From: Arenibacter echinorum
GTDB taxonomy: Bacteria; Bacteroidota; Bacteroidia; Flavobacteriales; Flavobacteriaceae
Assembly: GCF_003259375.1 (NCBI RefSeq)
Contig: NZ_QLLN01000004.1
Location: 560,495-624,494, forward strand
Reading direction: 5' to 3'
Length of the DNA: 64,000 nt
In this document: in pieces, positions 28,636-37,805 of the stretch
How positions within the stretch are numbered: position 1 is the first letter of the stretch
Layout of the letters: each line of letters opens with the position of its first letter
Made by a program: the position numbers and the translations under genes
Notes under the pieces: generated by a model
What the model was told of the DNA's origin: nothing
The model's input: the letters and a program-made list of their open reading frames with translations, nothing else
The model's database searches: none

Positions 28636-29013
28636 ATGGCTACTATTCTAGTTGTTGAAGACAACCGTACCATACTTGAAAACACCTCCGAACTATTGGA
28701 GATGGAAGGTTATAGTGTAATAACCGCCTCAAATGGGAAAGATGGCTTTGAGAAAATTTTAAAATCCTTGCCAGACCTTATTGTCTGTGATATCTGGATG
28801 CCTGAAATGGATGGCTTTGAACTTTTGGAAAAATTGGGAACCTATGCCGACCTAAAAAATATCCCTTTGATTTTTTTCAGTGCTAGAAGTGAAAAAAAGG
28901 ATATCAAAAAAGGACTTGAACTAGGAGCCTACGACTTTATTGTAAAACCATCTGACCTATCAGATCTCCTAATCTCGATAAAAAATTGTTTACTGAGCAA
29001 AAAACTTATTTAA
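28636..29013 (+). CDS. Single-domain response regulator
   Basis: 125 residues, a CheY-like receiver only, with no output domain. The acidic pocket VVEDN (Asp9 region), phospho-acceptor LIVCDIWMPEMDG (Asp52), FFSAR (Ser82) and FIVKP (Lys104) are all present. It probably receives phosphate from the upstream PAS kinase and acts through protein binding. Not in the same overlap chain as the two upstream genes; a 106-base gap precedes it. Confidence 0.9.
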   Translation: MATILVVEDNRTILENTSELLEMEGYSVITASNGKDGFEKILKSLPDLIVCDIWMPEMDGFELLEKLGTYADLKNIPLIFFSARSEKKDIKKGLELGAYDFIVKPSDLSDLLISIKNCLLSKKLI

Positions 29014-29052
29014 GTTGTAAAAGTACTTACCTGCCCCAGTCCAATAAAAAAA

Positions 29053-30207
29053 TCAATATCTATATAGGGCATTAATTTTGGAAAACGGATTTGGCATATC
29101 TTCCTTTTCCAATAGATAGACCTTTCCCCCGTCCAAAAACGTTTTCATGGCTACCTTATTTAAGAGGGATACGTTGGACGGAAGCATTTCATTGTCTACC
29201 CTGACCGTTCCTTGTTTTGGCTCATAAATTCCCCATATATCTTCATTTTTTTGGATGAACAAAGTATCTATTATTCCTTGCATGGCCGATGGTACTATGT
29301 GCTCAATATCTGAAGATGTTCTCGGGGTACCGTCAAACTTCTTAAAATTATCAATTTTATCTAGGCGTTCCTTATCAAACACGGGGCTCAACTTTTTCCA
29401 TGCCAATTCCCGTAACTTGGACTCATGCGCTTCATTAGGATCTAAAGTAATATGATCTGCCAAAAGGTATTTGTAGGTATTTACTTTTTGATAAATTGGA
29501 AATAGAAAGTCTTGACAGGCAATAATCAAAGGCTTGTTGTCATTTTTTATCAAGGTCATTAGGCCCCTGTCCAAAGCCGAAAAATATCTCTCGATCTCAT
29601 TCTTCCGGTCTCGGTCTGCCTCTCCATGACCATGAAACGCTGCCGCTCCATGACCTTCCTGCTGACTTCTGAACTGTAGGCCCTTTTGCTCATAATCATA
29701 CCCTACCCTTTCCTCCATCCGGCTGGGAATTTTGTCCTCAATATGTATCTCTGCACTATTATAGCGGGTTTTCTTATACAATTTCACCTTTTCCAATTGC
29801 AACCATAGCAAAAAAAACGAATCGTCCCCAGTAAACATTGGCAACAAAGGGGTGAGGTACAAACTGTTGGCTACGTGGTTAAAGGGTTCAAAAGAAATTG
29901 GAAGGGTATATTTTTTAACAATTCCATTGGTTATAAAAAGTGCCAGTCCATTGGATTGGTGCCTCCAAAACTCCCCGTCGTGGATCAGCTCTTGTATAGG
30001 GGCAATCAATTCTGCAATTTCCCTTTTACCCAAAGGTTCCCGCTCCAATTTATTTTTAACTTCCTTTAAATGATTTTTAAGCATTTTTGCATCCTCCTGC
30101 TGTAAAACCTCTTCGCCCTTTTGATGGGTTGGCATATAAATAGATATGCAATGCACATTGCGAATGCTTTCTAAGTCCTGTATCTCTTTTTTGGTTATAA
30201 ATGTCAT
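29053..30207 (-). CDS. baeRF-like (bacterial archaeo-eukaryotic release factor domain) protein
   Basis: 384 residues from the ATG at 30207; a TTG at 30240 would add eleven residues. The N-terminus (FITKKEIQDLESIRNVHCISIYMPTHQKGEE) and C-terminus (MKTFLDGGKVYLLEKEDMP) match the layout of bacterial eRF1/Pelota-related proteins, with the last being the L7Ae-like tail. A His/Gly-rich loop EGHGAAAFHGHGE lies mid-protein. Relatives are found in stress-related operons and are proposed to act at ribosomes; function is not established. It converges on the response regulator gene. Confidence 0.65.
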   Translation of the reverse strand: MTFITKKEIQDLESIRNVHCISIYMPTHQKGEEVLQQEDAKMLKNHLKEVKNKLEREPLGKREIAELIAPIQELIHDGEFWRHQSNGLALFITNGIVKKYTLPISFEPFNHVANSLYLTPLLPMFTGDDSFFLLWLQLEKVKLYKKTRYNSAEIHIEDKIPSRMEERVGYDYEQKGLQFRSQQEGHGAAAFHGHGEADRDRKNEIERYFSALDRGLMTLIKNDNKPLIIACQDFLFPIYQKVNTYKYLLADHITLDPNEAHESKLRELAWKKLSPVFDKERLDKIDNFKKFDGTPRTSSDIEHIVPSAMQGIIDTLFIQKNEDIWGIYEPKQGTVRVDNEMLPSNVSLLNKVAMKTFLDGGKVYLLEKEDMPNPFSKINALYRY

Positions 30208-30471
30208 TTTACGATGTTTTTTCGGATTATTTTCTTTCAAAACAAGGTAATTGTTCTTGGAAATTTTTGAAATGATTTAGGTCAGGAATACCCACATTTA
30301 TTAGTAATGCCCCTTAGATTTAGGTACCCAATAGTATAAATAACAGTAGTCACAAATACCACGGTATTTTATTCCCCAACCATAGGCCGCAAAGAAAATT
30401 GAACAAAATGATTTCCTACTATATCAAAAAGGGCATTGCTCATCTTACTTCAATTGTTGAAACAAAATAGC

Positions 30472-30479
30472 TATATTTA
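30472..30479 (+). promoter_or_regulatory. -7-like box upstream of TRAP operon
   Basis: TATATTTA fits TAnnTTTG at seven of eight positions and lies 28 bases before the dctP start. No well-spaced TTTG partner is visible. The 300-base gap 30208-30507 otherwise shows no gene. Confidence 0.3.
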
Positions 30480-30507
30480 GAAAGATTAAGATATCCAGAC
30501 CAACTCC

Positions 30508-31506
30508 ATGAAAAATAAAGTTCGTACGGCCCCTTACCCACTTATATGTGCCGTACTAGTCTTCATAATATTTCTGTTCGTCAATTGTGGGCCAGAAAAA
30601 AAAGAACCCGAATTTTTAATGCGGACCGCTCTGTTGGTCAATGAAGACCATTCCTGGTACAAGGCTTTTGCCTATTTTGCGGAAATCGTAGAGGAACGTT
30701 CCAAAGGACGTATCAAGGTGGAGCTTTACCCCTCGGAACAATTGGCCAAAGAGATCGAGGCCATTCGACTGATCCAGGCCGAAGTTATCGATATGACCAC
30801 TACAGGATCCACCCTGACCAATTGGTTCGAAGTAGCCACATTTTGCGAGCTGCCGTTCCTAATGCGGGACTCTACCGATATGAATCGCTACATTAAAGGT
30901 CCGGTCGGAAAATTAATGGAAGAGGAAATGATAAAGAAGGCAGGCTTACGTGCTCTTGGCCATTTTGAAAGGGGGCCACGGCATTTAACATCCAATAGAC
31001 CAATACGCCACCCAGACGACCTAAAAGGCCTTATTATTAGGGTACCCAATGTACCCGCATTTGTAACCACTTGGAGTGCTCTAGGCGCCAAACCAACTCC
31101 AATGGCGTTTTCCGAAGTGTTTACTTCACTGCAACAAGGGACCATACAGGCACAGGAAAATCCATTTGCTATGATACATAACGCAGGTTTCTCCGAGGTA
31201 CAGAAATACCTCAACTTAACAGGCCATGTCATAAGTTGGGTGTACCCAGTGGTGGGTGAAAAGCAATTTCAAAAGCTGCCCACGGACCTTCAGGAAATCT
31301 TTCTGCAGGCAGGGAAGGAAATGCAGGACTACGAACACCAGCTCTATCTTGAAAACGAAAAAAATGTACAGGAAGAATTGAAGGCAGAAGGCATGGAATT
31401 TATAGAGGTGGACCAAGAAGCCTTTGCAAAAAAAAGCGAGAAGGCCATTTATGAAAGCCTCTCCCCCGAAATTCAAAAAATATATAGAGAACTTAAAAAA
31501 GACTAA
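30508..31506 (+). CDS. dctP: TRAP transporter solute-binding lipoprotein (DctP family)
   Basis: 332 residues. Lipobox LFVNC (Cys27), which anchors it in place of a free periplasmic form. DctP features include YPSEQLAKEIEAIRLIQ, the carboxylate-binding segment GLIIRVPNVPAF with its Arg, and FTSLQQGTIQAQENPF. TRAP binding proteins pick up organic acids. Placement directly before dctQ, dctM and uxaBA suggests galacturonate or an unsaturated uronate from pectin. The dctQ gene starts four bases after its stop. Confidence 0.88.
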   Translation: MKNKVRTAPYPLICAVLVFIIFLFVNCGPEKKEPEFLMRTALLVNEDHSWYKAFAYFAEIVEERSKGRIKVELYPSEQLAKEIEAIRLIQAEVIDMTTTGSTLTNWFEVATFCELPFLMRDSTDMNRYIKGPVGKLMEEEMIKKAGLRALGHFERGPRHLTSNRPIRHPDDLKGLIIRVPNVPAFVTTWSALGAKPTPMAFSEVFTSLQQGTIQAQENPFAMIHNAGFSEVQKYLNLTGHVISWVYPVVGEKQFQKLPTDLQEIFLQAGKEMQDYEHQLYLENEKNVQEELKAEGMEFIEVDQEAFAKKSEKAIYESLSPEIQKIYRELKKD

Positions 31507-31510
31507 GACG

Positions 31511-31975
31511 ATGCTAAATAAAACCATTGGCCGACTGCTCAAAATTGGTACCTTATTAAGTACATATGGCCTGCTTTTTACTGTTCTGCTTCAAATAATT
31601 TGTCGTTTTACTCCTATCAATACTCCTCCTTGGACAGAGGAGGCCTCACGAATTTTGTTTATTTATGCCATGTCGTTCGCCGCAGGTCTTGCAATGAAGA
31701 ATGAGTTTTACGTGCATTTGGACATGTTTTACGATCGATTCCCAGAAAGGCTCAAAAAAATATTAAACCTGGCAGTACCGACAATTACCCTGGTCCTTTT
31801 TGTTGTCACGGCCATATACGCCATTAAATTCGTGATTTTGGGAATCCCGGAAAAGTCCCCGAGTATGGGCTTTAATATGGGCATAGCCTTCTTTAGCATC
31901 TTTATAATGTCCGCATCAATTAGTTATTACCTCGTAAGAAAAATTGTGAAAATTATGAAAAATTCTAGACCATGA
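31511..31975 (+). CDS. dctQ: TRAP transporter small permease (DctQ family)
   Basis: 154 residues from the ATG at 31511; the longer frame from 31424 lies inside dctP. Four predicted membrane segments, with the DctQ-type motif PWTEEASRILFIYAMSFAAGLAMK. Its stop overlaps the dctM start (ATGA), as is usual in these operons. It forms the inner-membrane complex with DctM. Confidence 0.88.
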   Translation: MLNKTIGRLLKIGTLLSTYGLLFTVLLQIICRFTPINTPPWTEEASRILFIYAMSFAAGLAMKNEFYVHLDMFYDRFPERLKKILNLAVPTITLVLFVVTAIYAIKFVILGIPEKSPSMGFNMGIAFFSIFIMSASISYYLVRKIVKIMKNSRP

Positions 31976-33246
31976 TTTGGATATTGGTTATCGTTTTTAT
32001 TCTTGGTCTGATACTTCGGTTTCCTATTGCCTTCGCCTTAGGACTTGCCTGCTTAAGCTATCTGGTTATCAAAGGGGTTCCATTGATCATTGTACCCATG
32101 AAAATGTACTCTGGCATAGATGTCTTTGTACTGCTCAGTGTTCCGGGATTTATACTTGCCGGAAATCTGATGAACCAAGGCGGGCTCACTGAAAAAATAA
32201 TTAAGTTCTGCAACCATCTTTTAGGTCATATTCGCGGTGGACTTTCCTTAGTCAATATTGGTGCTTCCATGCTTTTTGCAGGAATTTCCGGTACGGCCAT
32301 TTCGGATACGGCCAGTATGGGCTCCATTATGATCCCTGCCATGAAAAAGGAAGGTTACGATACGGACTTTTCATGTGCCGTTACAGCAGCCTCCTCCACC
32401 ATAGGGCCTATAATTCCCCCTAGTGTGCCCATGATCATAGCGGCGACCTTAAGCGGCCTGTCCGTAGGAAAATTGTTTTTGGCAGGAGCACTCCCAGGTT
32501 TGTTATTGGGCGTTGGTCTTATGTTTACCGCCTATTTTATATCCAAGCGAAAAAATTATCCAAAACACAAGCGCAGCAGTCTAAGGGATGTGGCGCGCAG
32601 TTTTGTAGATACCTTTTGGTCGCTATTGATGACCTTTATTATCCTTTATGGAATTGTAGGCGGAATATTTACTCCAACAGAGGCCTCGATTATCGCTGTA
32701 GTCTATGCTATGATTATTGGAAAGTTCGTTTATAAAAAATTGAATTTGAAAAACACACAGGTCATTATCCTGGACAGCATGAAGACTTCTGCCTCCTTGA
32801 TGGTCTTGGTTGGTTTTGCCAATCTTTTTGGATATATATTGATTACAGAGCAAATTCCACAAGAGATATCAGCGGAAATTTTGGGATTCTCGGACAATAA
32901 ATATGTGGTTTTACTACTGATCAACCTGTTATTGATCATAGTTGGCACCTTTATGGAAACCATCGCCGCCTTATTGATACTTTTTCCAATCCTATTGAAA
33001 GTGGCAGTTGCCGTAGATGTTGATCCCATACATTTTGCCGTGATAGCCGTGCTGAATTTAATTATAGGATTAACGACTCCACCCGTTGGGGTCTGTCTTT
33101 TTGTGGCTTCCAGTATTGGAAAGATTTCCATAGGTGCCGTAAGTAAAGCTGGCCTGCCATTTTTGTTGGTCAGTTTTTTAGTGTTGATTTTGGTTACCTT
33201 ATTTCCGTGGTTATCACTGGCATTGCCCAACCTGTTTATAGATTGA
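31972..33246 (+). CDS. dctM: TRAP transporter large permease (DctM family)
   Basis: 424 residues, about twelve membrane segments. Family motifs include GIDVFVLLSVPGFILAGNLM, ASMLFAGISGTAISDTASMGSIMIPAMKKEGYD, TIGPIIPPSVPMII and GLTTPPVG. It uses the Na+ gradient to import the acid bound by DctP. Third gene of the dctPQM operon; the Gfo/Idh gene starts 90 bases later. Confidence 0.9.
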   Translation: MIWILVIVFILGLILRFPIAFALGLACLSYLVIKGVPLIIVPMKMYSGIDVFVLLSVPGFILAGNLMNQGGLTEKIIKFCNHLLGHIRGGLSLVNIGASMLFAGISGTAISDTASMGSIMIPAMKKEGYDTDFSCAVTAASSTIGPIIPPSVPMIIAATLSGLSVGKLFLAGALPGLLLGVGLMFTAYFISKRKNYPKHKRSSLRDVARSFVDTFWSLLMTFIILYGIVGGIFTPTEASIIAVVYAMIIGKFVYKKLNLKNTQVIILDSMKTSASLMVLVGFANLFGYILITEQIPQEISAEILGFSDNKYVVLLLINLLLIIVGTFMETIAALLILFPILLKVAVAVDVDPIHFAVIAVLNLIIGLTTPPVGVCLFVASSIGKISIGAVSKAGLPFLLVSFLVLILVTLFPWLSLALPNLFID

Positions 33247-33336
33247 CCAAGAAAGTTCATGGTTCATTTTGAAATTGCTTGGGAATAGAGCATTATTATT
33301 GAAAACTTATTTATAATTATTAAAACTTTTAAAACA

Positions 33337-34380
33337 ATGAAACCTATAAACACAGCTTTATGCTCTTTCGGAATGAGTGGATACGTTTTTCACGCTCCCT
33401 TCATTGAGGTACATCCAGGCTTCAATTTATACGGGGTTTGGGAAAGAACGAAAAACAACGCCCAGGCCAAATATCCAAACATAAAAACCTTCCGCTCCTT
33501 GGAAGAAATGTTGGCAGACCAAAATATTGAACTGGTAGTTGTTAATACCCCAAGTGTTACTCATTATGATTTTACCAAACAGGTCATAAATTCAGGGAAA
33601 AATGTAATAGTGGAAAAGCCGTTTACTGCAACTGTGCAACAGGCAGAAGAACTGATAAAGCTGGCCAAGGAAAAAAATGTAACACTTACCGTATACCACA
33701 ATAGAAGATATGACAGTGATTTTAAAACAGTTAAAAAAATCCTGAACGAGGGATGGCTGGGAGAAATTGTTGAGGCGGAGATCCATTATGATCGTTATGA
33801 CCCCGGGTTGAGTTATAAGGTTCATAAGGAAATGCCCACGGCCGCCGTTGGAAGTATATACGACTTGGGTTCACATTTAATAGATCAGGCATTAGTGTTG
33901 TTCGGTATGCCAAATGCCGTCTTCGCCGATCTGCATACCTATCGCCCCAATTCCAAAGTAGGGGACTACTTCGACATAAAATTATTCTATGGCACCCACC
34001 GGGTTATATTAAAATCCAGCTATTATGTTCGTGAGGCTTTGCCAGGAAATATTCTGAACGGAACCAAGGGCTCCTTCATTAAATCCAAGGCCGACATTCA
34101 GGAAGCAGAACTTCAAGCCGGAAAAATACCGGGTTCAAAAGATTGGGGCGCCGAACCGGATAAGGAAAAAGGATTATTGCATACCGAGAAGGACGGCAAA
34201 ATCATTAGGGAACAGGTCCCTACCGTAAATGGGGATTATATGGAATACTATGAAGGTATTTACCAAGCCTTGCGAAATAATGGGTCGGTCCCGGTCACAG
34301 GAACGGAAGGAATGAATGTAATCAGAGTAATTGAAGCAGCCCTTGAAAGCAACAAGGATAGGAAAGTAATACAATTATAA
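33337..34380 (+). CDS. Gfo/Idh/MocA-family NAD(P)-dependent oxidoreductase
   Basis: 347 residues, no signal peptide, so cytoplasmic, unlike the Tat-exported one at 7459. N-terminal Rossmann domain (NTALCSFGMSGYVFHAPF, a less regular Gly motif) and the intact Glu-Lys-Pro motif (93-95) in NVIVEKPFTATV. The C-terminal domain has YDLGSHLIDQALVLFG. The closest known types oxidise inositol or sugar derivatives. Located between the TRAP operon and uxaBA, it may act on a sugar acid or a pectin-derived sugar. Its true substrate is not visible. Confidence 0.8.
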   Translation: MKPINTALCSFGMSGYVFHAPFIEVHPGFNLYGVWERTKNNAQAKYPNIKTFRSLEEMLADQNIELVVVNTPSVTHYDFTKQVINSGKNVIVEKPFTATVQQAEELIKLAKEKNVTLTVYHNRRYDSDFKTVKKILNEGWLGEIVEAEIHYDRYDPGLSYKVHKEMPTAAVGSIYDLGSHLIDQALVLFGMPNAVFADLHTYRPNSKVGDYFDIKLFYGTHRVILKSSYYVREALPGNILNGTKGSFIKSKADIQEAELQAGKIPGSKDWGAEPDKEKGLLHTEKDGKIIREQVPTVNGDYMEYYEGIYQALRNNGSVPVTGTEGMNVIRVIEAALESNKDRKVIQL

Positions 34381-34476
34381 GTCCTCCAGTTTACTGCCTT
34401 ATCCCCCTAGCTAAAAATAAAAATATCCGAAGCAGGATGGAAATAATTGGATATGAAATAAATTACAGTACTTTTG

Positions 34477-34490
34477 TGTAATCGATTACA
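34477..34490. promoter_or_regulatory. LacI-family operator upstream of uxaB (perfect palindrome)
   Basis: TGTAATCGATTACA is a perfect 14-bp palindrome with the central CG expected for LacI-family repressors. It lies 155 bases before uxaB and 15 bases before a -7-like TAACTTTA (34505-34512). Three more copies with at most one change occur only in intergenic DNA between 39.0 and 51.8 kb, so it is very likely the site of the LacI protein encoded at 37797-38834. Confidence 0.75.
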
Positions 34491-34644
34491 TTTTTTAGAA
34501 AAGATAACTTTAAAGGGTTTTTATCGTCTCCTCCCAATAAATGGAAACGTCCAAAAAATTTAGAATGTGAGCCATAACATAAAAGCCTTTGATTAAGAAG
34601 TAAACAATTATATATGGCCAAGAACAATCAATAAATTTGAAAAC

Positions 34645-36090
34645 ATGAAAATATTAAACAGAACAAACACCAATTTACAATCGACCCCTCCAATTAAAGT
34701 CGTACAATTTGGCGAAGGCAACTTTTTAAGGGCCTTTGTGGATTATGCCTTCCAAAAATTGAATGAAGCAGTCAATTTTGATGCGGGAATAGCAGTGGTG
34801 CAGCCCATTGACCGGGGCATGGTAAAAATGCTGAACGACCAAGATGGACTATACACCCTGTTCTTGAAAGGCATTCAGAAAGGCAAGGAGATTCAACATA
34901 AAGAACTTATTACCAATATTGTAAAAGGAATTGACCCCTATAGCAATTTTAAAGACTATCTAAATTTGGCAAAGGAGGAAGCCCTTCAGTTTATTATTTC
35001 CAATACTACAGAAGCCGGTATTGCCTATGTTTCCACCGACACCTTGGATATGCAGCCACCAACTTCGTTTCCTGCCAAATTAACGGTGTTGTTATATGAG
35101 CGCTTTAAGCATTTTAAAGGTGATGCCAATAAAGGTCTAACCATAATTCCCTGTGAGCTGATCAATCATAATTCAGACACATTAAAGGAAATAATATTAC
35201 AATACTCCGATGACTGGAACTTAGGCCAAGACTTCACCAATTGGCTTACCTCCAACTCTACATTCCATAACACCCTGGTAGACCGTATAGTACCTGGATA
35301 CCCCAAGGATGAAATTGACGAATACAATGCCCAATTGTCCTATAAGGACAATTTAATAGTCGCCGCCGAAACATTTCTTCTATGGGTCATTGAAGGAGAT
35401 GATACGCTAAAACAAAAATTACCCTTTCATAAAACGTCTCTGGACGTTAAGATTGTAAAGGATATGCAGCCCTATAGGACCAGGAAGGTCCGGATATTAA
35501 ACGGTGCACATACTGCCATGGTACCATTTTCATTATTGTACGGGAATACAACTGTTAAGCAAACGGTAGATAATGTCTTTACCGGTAAGTTTGTGAATGA
35601 TGCCATTTTTAATGAAATAAACCCTACGCTTCCAATGGGCAAAGAAGAGCTCGACAGCTTTGCTGAAGAGGTTTTGGACCGATTTAGAAATCCCTTTATT
35701 ATTCATAACTTATCCAGTATTGCTTTAAATTCAATTTCAAAATTTAAGGTAAGGGTATTGCCAAGTTTATTGGAATACGTGGATATTCATAAAAAAATAC
35801 CCACCAATTTAACTTTCGCCTTTGCAGCTTTAATTAGATTTTATAAAGGAACCTGGAAGGGCGGCGACCTGCCCGTTAACGACAGTGCGGAAATAGTAGA
35901 TGCCTTTGCCGAAATATGGAAGTCCAGTAATTATGCGGAAATAGCAACAAAAACCTTAGGCAATACAGGCTATTGGGGAGAGGATCTAAACCAAATTGAA
36001 AACCTTTCCAATGCGGTTGCATTGGCCCTTGAAGAAATTGACACCAACGGAATAGAAGTAGGCTTTGCCAATTTCAGCAAAAGTTATTAA
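34645..36090 (+). CDS. uxaB: Tagaturonate reductase (altronate oxidoreductase)
   Basis: 481 residues. Mannitol-dehydrogenase-type fold with the nucleotide-binding start VVQFGEGNFLRAFVDYAFQ, the STD turn after NTTEAGIAYV, LINHNSDTLKE, and the catalytic-domain part VRILNGAHTAMVPF. UxaB reduces D-tagaturonate to D-altronate with NADH in the galacturonate pathway. The next gene is altronate dehydratase, 32 bases on. UxaC, the isomerase that makes tagaturonate, is not in the window. Controlled by the operator at 34477. Confidence 0.9.
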   Translation: MKILNRTNTNLQSTPPIKVVQFGEGNFLRAFVDYAFQKLNEAVNFDAGIAVVQPIDRGMVKMLNDQDGLYTLFLKGIQKGKEIQHKELITNIVKGIDPYSNFKDYLNLAKEEALQFIISNTTEAGIAYVSTDTLDMQPPTSFPAKLTVLLYERFKHFKGDANKGLTIIPCELINHNSDTLKEIILQYSDDWNLGQDFTNWLTSNSTFHNTLVDRIVPGYPKDEIDEYNAQLSYKDNLIVAAETFLLWVIEGDDTLKQKLPFHKTSLDVKIVKDMQPYRTRKVRILNGAHTAMVPFSLLYGNTTVKQTVDNVFTGKFVNDAIFNEINPTLPMGKEELDSFAEEVLDRFRNPFIIHNLSSIALNSISKFKVRVLPSLLEYVDIHKKIPTNLTFAFAALIRFYKGTWKGGDLPVNDSAEIVDAFAEIWKSSNYAEIATKTLGNTGYWGEDLNQIENLSNAVALALEEIDTNGIEVGFANFSKSY

Positions 36091-36122
36091 GCTTTAAACA
36101 AAACGAACTATACCTCATTACA

Positions 36123-37733
36123 ATGAAAAGTAAAATTATAAAAGTAAATTCATCGGACAACGTTGCCGTTGCTTTGGTCAATTTAAAGGCGGGAGAGGTA
36201 ATATCTTTTGAAGGCCGGGACATCACAGTGCTTTCGGATATCAAATCCAAACACAAGATTGCTTTGCAAAAATTTGAATCCGGGGACAGGATCACAATGT
36301 ACGGTGTACTTGTTGGAAGTGCCAATGGCATTATTGAAAAAGGGGATGTACTCACCACCGAAAATGTTAAGCACCAGAGCGAAAAAGTTTTTCGAAAAAC
36401 AGAAACCATTGGTTGGACGGCGCCCAATGTGGAAAAATGGAAGGACCGAACATTCTTAGGGTACCATCGGGAAGACGGACAGGTTGGTACGGAAAACGTA
36501 TGGTTATTTTTTCCCTTAGTTTTTTGTGAAAACAGGAACATAGAAATCTTAAAGGAAGTTTTTGAAAAGGAGCTTATAAAACAAAAAGTGAATCCCCATC
36601 AAATGTTACTTCGTTCCTTGGTGAACAATACTACGGAAGAAGCTTCGGTCGAAAATAATTCCTATAATGTATTCGAGAATATCGATGTAAAATTTATAAC
36701 CCACCCAGGGGGTTGTGGTGGTATAAGGCAAGATTCCGAAAGTTTGGCCAAATTATTGGCGGGCTACGTAAACAATCCCAATGTGGCCGGTGCCACGGTA
36801 TTGAGCTTGGGCTGCCAGAACCTGCAGATAAGTGTTTTTAAGGAAGCCTTGAACACTATTAACCCCAACCTGAACAAACCGGTACTCATATTTGAGCAAC
36901 AACAAATGGGTACGGTCAATGAAATGTTGTCGGCCATTGTAAAAGAGTCCTTTGAAGCCATTAAAAAAGCTAATAACACCGCGCGTAAACCTGCTCCATT
37001 ATCCAAATTACGGGTTGGATTGGAATGTGGTGGATCGGACGGTTTTTCCGGTATATCCGCGAATCCTACTCTGGGAGCAGTTTCAGATTTATTGGCGGCA
37101 CTCAATGGGACGGCAATATTATCCGAATTTCCGGAATTATGCGGGGTAGAGCAGGAATTGGTAAACCGATGTGTGGAAGATGATAAGGGACAGAAATTCT
37201 TGAAGTTAATGAAAGCCTACGAAAAATCGGTGGTGGATGCGGGTTCAGGTTTTGACATGAACCCTTCGCCAGGAAATATTAAAGACGGCTTAATTACCGA
37301 TGCCATGAAATCTGCCGGAGCCGCAAAAAAAGGAGGTACCTCCCCCATCCAAGATGTCCTGGATTATGGTGAATACATTACCAAACCCGGCCTTAACCTA
37401 TTGTGCACCCCAGGAAACGATGTAGAAAGCACAACGGCCATGGTAGGTTCGGGAGCCAATGTGGTCCTGTTTACAACCGGTTTGGGAACACCAACAGGAA
37501 ATCCCATTGCGCCGATCATAAAAGTTTCTTCCAATACAGAACTTATGGAAAGAATGCCCGATATAATCGATATTGAAACCGGAGCGGTAATACGTGGTGA
37601 AAAAACCATTGAGGAAATGGCAGATGAAATGTTGAACTTTATAATCGAGGTAGCCAGCGGCAAGGTTCAAACCAAGGCAAAATTATTAAATCAGAATGAT
37701 TTTATTCCATGGCGTAGAGGGGTGTCTTTATAA
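36123..37733 (+). CDS. uxaA: Altronate dehydratase
   Basis: 536 residues, UxaA/SAF family. The N-terminal SAF-like domain (VNSSDNVAVALVNLKAGEVISF) is followed by the large dehydratase part, with GYHREDGQVGTENVW, THPGGCGGIRQD, LRVGLECGGSDGFSGISANP, LTPGNDVEST-like LLCTPGNDVESTTAMVGSGA and GLGTPTGNPIAPIIKVSSNT. It converts D-altronate to 2-keto-3-deoxygluconate, needing Fe. The uxaB-uxaA pair is an operon ending at a shared hairpin with lacI. Downstream KDG kinase and aldolase are not in the window. Confidence 0.92.
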   Translation: MKSKIIKVNSSDNVAVALVNLKAGEVISFEGRDITVLSDIKSKHKIALQKFESGDRITMYGVLVGSANGIIEKGDVLTTENVKHQSEKVFRKTETIGWTAPNVEKWKDRTFLGYHREDGQVGTENVWLFFPLVFCENRNIEILKEVFEKELIKQKVNPHQMLLRSLVNNTTEEASVENNSYNVFENIDVKFITHPGGCGGIRQDSESLAKLLAGYVNNPNVAGATVLSLGCQNLQISVFKEALNTINPNLNKPVLIFEQQQMGTVNEMLSAIVKESFEAIKKANNTARKPAPLSKLRVGLECGGSDGFSGISANPTLGAVSDLLAALNGTAILSEFPELCGVEQELVNRCVEDDKGQKFLKLMKAYEKSVVDAGSGFDMNPSPGNIKDGLITDAMKSAGAAKKGGTSPIQDVLDYGEYITKPGLNLLCTPGNDVESTTAMVGSGANVVLFTTGLGTPTGNPIAPIIKVSSNTELMERMPDIIDIETGAVIRGEKTIEEMADEMLNFIIEVASGKVQTKAKLLNQNDFIPWRRGVSL

Positions 37734-37769
37734 TATTTTTTGGACTATTGCCCTAATTAATAAATAATG

Positions 37770-37805
37770 GAAGGTTGAAGAATTGAAATAATTTCTTTAA
37801 CCTTC
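37770..37805. terminator. Bidirectional terminator between uxaA and lacI
   Basis: GAAGGTTGAAGAA (37770-37782) pairs with TTTCTTTAACCTTC to 37805: a 13-bp stem with one G-T pair and a loop of about ten bases. It overlaps the stop of the - strand lacI gene and lies 37 bases after uxaA, serving both convergent genes. Confidence 0.7.
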
